Shown one piece after another: positions 62,437 to 64,000 of a stretch of 64,000 nt of DNA; within the stretch, counting starts at the first letter, position 1; each line of letters opens with the position of its first letter. The notes below the pieces were generated by a model that saw nothing but the letters and a program-made list of their open reading frames with translations, had not been told where the DNA came from and ran no database searches. The stretch comes from Tessaracoccus flavescens (GTDB taxonomy: Bacteria > Actinomycetota > Actinomycetes > Propionibacteriales > Propionibacteriaceae): NCBI RefSeq assembly GCF_001998865.1, contig NZ_CP019607.1:1488001-1552000 (forward strand). The letters run 5' to 3'. The translations under genes and the position numbers were made by a program.

Positions 62437-63557
62437 GAGGACGCCTGATCCCCGAGCACCTCGGCCACGTCCGCGCGAGATCGGTCGATCAGTTCACGCA
62501 GCGTGACCACCTCACCCAGATCATCCAAGGCGTTGCCCGCATTTCCGGTTCGGGTCACGAGCGAGACGACCGCCGGATCAAGGAAGCTGCCCTCAACCTC
62601 GCCGACGTACTTCGCGAGCGCGTCGGCCGACGGGCGCACATACCCTCCGTCTGCCTCGACCGGCGCCTCGAAGGCGCCTGCGTAGCTCACGGAGCGACCC
62701 TCGCGAAGTTGCACGAGGACCGCATCCGGCAGCGTGTTGTTGCCAAAGGTGTTCTGCTTCCCGGTCGGCATCGACACGATGAAGCCCTGCACGAACGCCG
62801 CCGCAGCCTCGGCCGTGAGCGCGACGTCACCGAGGTTGTGCAGCAGCTCGGTTAGGCTGATTGTCGCGAACCGGTACAGCGTGGACGAGTTGAACTCGAT
62901 GGTTCCGATCATTCCGGCCCCAGCGTCGTCCTCGTCGAGCTTGTAGTCGTCAACCGCAGTGAAATAGTCGGCCTCTGTCTCGGCCGCATGGGTGCTGATG
63001 GCGTGGGCTACCTGCACGGCCGAGTCGACGTTGAGGTCCTTCGAGTCGGCGACCATCCGACCGAAGAGGCTGACGTCGACGCCGTGGTCGGTGTCGGCCG
63101 CCAGAGCTGCCTCCCGCTTCGTGACGGGACCCTCGGCCGTCGCCGCCAACTCTGCTAGGCGATCAAGCTGATGCCTGCTGAAGAAGATCAGGTATTGGGA
63201 CCGCTCGACCTTCTCGGGCTCGCCCTTCTTCACTCTAGGCTTTTCGGTCTTGAGCCCCAGGGCGTTGACGACCTTGACCGCCCGCGCGACCATCTCGTCT
63301 TCGGCGAGATCGAGGTTCATCTCCTTCATGCGCTCGACAAGGAGCTCGATCACGCGCAGGGTCCTCACGCCACGCTTCTCCAAGTCGACGAATTGGTCGA
63401 AGCTCGCCCGGACGGCCTTCTTCCACGCCTGGCTGCTTACTCGGGCGCGGCGCACCCCTCCGTAGAGGGCGCTCTTCGGCGCACCCGTGTCGTCACGGTT
63501 GACGTTGCTCGGCGGGACGCTCTGCAGGACGTGGATGTCGAGGTAGTACGCGGTCAC
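62433..63557 (-). CDS. cas7e: Cascade backbone subunit Cas7e
   Basis: A 374-residue Cas7 (CasC), the repeated backbone protein that coats crRNA. The N-terminal DIHVLQSVPPSNVNRDDTGAP and GGVRRARVSSQAWKKAVR are characteristic. The start is GTG 63557, which has GGAGAG upstream and overlaps the cse2 stop; the longer open frame extends into another gene and is not real. Confidence 0.96.
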   Translation of the reverse strand: MTAYYLDIHVLQSVPPSNVNRDDTGAPKSALYGGVRRARVSSQAWKKAVRASFDQFVDLEKRGVRTLRVIELLVERMKEMNLDLAEDEMVARAVKVVNALGLKTEKPRVKKGEPEKVERSQYLIFFSRHQLDRLAELAATAEGPVTKREAALAADTDHGVDVSLFGRMVADSKDLNVDSAVQVAHAISTHAAETEADYFTAVDDYKLDEDDAGAGMIGTIEFNSSTLYRFATISLTELLHNLGDVALTAEAAAAFVQGFIVSMPTGKQNTFGNNTLPDAVLVQLREGRSVSYAGAFEAPVEADGGYVRPSADALAKYVGEVEGSFLDPAVVSLVTRTGNAGNALDDLGEVVTLRELIDRSRADVAEVLGDQASS

Positions 63558-64000
63558 GGGTTCTCTCCTTCGGGAACTGCGGTTGCTTCGGTTGGCTCTG
63601 TTGTGGGCTTGTGGAGGTGGAGTTGGCGCCCCCAGCGGAGACGCACGACGTCGGACTTCTTGGTCTCGAGCAGCCAGAGGTCTGAGGCGAGTCGGCCGTA
63701 GTCCAAAGGGATCGACTCGGCACGCATGAGCCCGACCAGCGCCCGAAGGCATGACAGTCGAGCCGATCGGGTCTGTGCCCGGACCAGGGCGTGAAACCGC
63801 GACAGTACGCCCGGATCCGGCGTCGCATCTGCGGATCGTGCGCGTGCCAGGTCCCGCACGGCCTGACCCAGCCCAACGCCTTGGCGGTGCATCGGTTCAC
63901 CCTTCGACTGTTGATGGATCGCGTACATCACGAGCGTGGCGTGAGCGGCCGCCTCACCGATGCTGGGGGCGTCACCGACTCCCCGCACGGATTCAGGCAA
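63554..64000 (-). CDS. cse2: Cascade small subunit Cse2/CasB (N-terminus beyond window)
   Basis: A helical protein of which 148 codons are visible; the frame is open through the window end, so the start lies beyond 64000. The pattern RFHALVRAQTRSARLSCLRALVGLMRAESIPLDYGRLASDLW (seen in parts) matches the Cse2 second domain. It forms the dimer along the Cascade belly. cas8e and cas3 are expected upstream outside the window. Confidence 0.88.
   Translation of the reverse strand: MPESVRGVGDAPSIGEAAAHATLVMYAIHQQSKGEPMHRQGVGLGQAVRDLARARSADATPDPGVLSRFHALVRAQTRSARLSCLRALVGLMRAESIPLDYGRLASDLWLLETKKSDVVRLRWGRQLHLHKPTTEPTEATAVPEGENP

Overview
The window is about 64 kb of GC-rich DNA with short intergenic gaps and many ATGA or GTGA start/stop overlaps. 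It most likely comes from an actinobacterium, tentatively of the Propionibacteriales. The support is the GC-biased codon use, a mycothiol-dependent nitroreductase homologue, WXG-type ESX-like proteins, an MMPL transporter, an F420/NADPH-reductase-fold protein and a type I-E CRISPR repeat. The genus cannot be read from the sequence alone.

Positions 1-8,130: the window opens inside an IS21-family element that cuts a tRNA-Lys(CTT) gene at position 40 of the tRNA. Next come two paralogous three-gene cassettes on the minus strand (YbaB-like protein; Gly/Pro-rich protein with DxDGDG calcium-type motifs and a helical tail; helical WXG protein). They flank two tandem copies of a small membrane protein on the plus strand. 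This resembles type VII secretion substrates and accessory proteins, but no EccC/EssC motor is visible. Positions 8,205-14,121: a YhgE/Pip-type membrane protein and an MMPL transporter fused to a degenerate ABC-ATPase domain, with a divergent TetR regulator and palindromic operators.

Positions 14,158-36,890: mostly chromosomal housekeeping and accessory genes. These include an MBL hydrolase, galE, a two-component system, an MFS exporter with TerC, a class B penicillin-binding protein, a VTC/DUF4956 pair, an ABC-2 exporter operon with its TetR, a guanidine-III riboswitch with two SMR (Gdx-type) genes of which one is frameshifted, an LLM oxidoreductase, a DUF885 protein, secreted proteins, a flavodoxin and a DsbA-like protein. 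Three copies of a roughly 70-bp palindromic repeat and several copies of a second, roughly 50-bp repeat lie between genes.

Positions 36,965-48,030: an intact IS1182-type element with a CTAG duplication at the stop codon of a dicarboxylate/amino-acid symporter, then fructosamine kinase, Sir2, DUF808, an F420-reductase-like protein with a divergent MarR, an azlCD operon with an XRE-cupin regulator, and a MazG-like protein.

Positions 48,293-64,000: a type I-E CRISPR-Cas locus. Part of the cas operon (cse2 cut by the window end, cas7e, cas5e, cas6e, cas1, cas2) runs leftward into a leader and a very large array. I count 153 repeat units. An IS21-family element splits the array into 128 leader-proximal and 25 leader-distal units. 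Duplicated spacers, synonymous spacer variants, a pair of overlapping opposite-strand spacers from a terminator-like hairpin, and variation of the base next to the repeat core record repeated attacks by related elements. cas8e and cas3 would lie beyond position 64,000.
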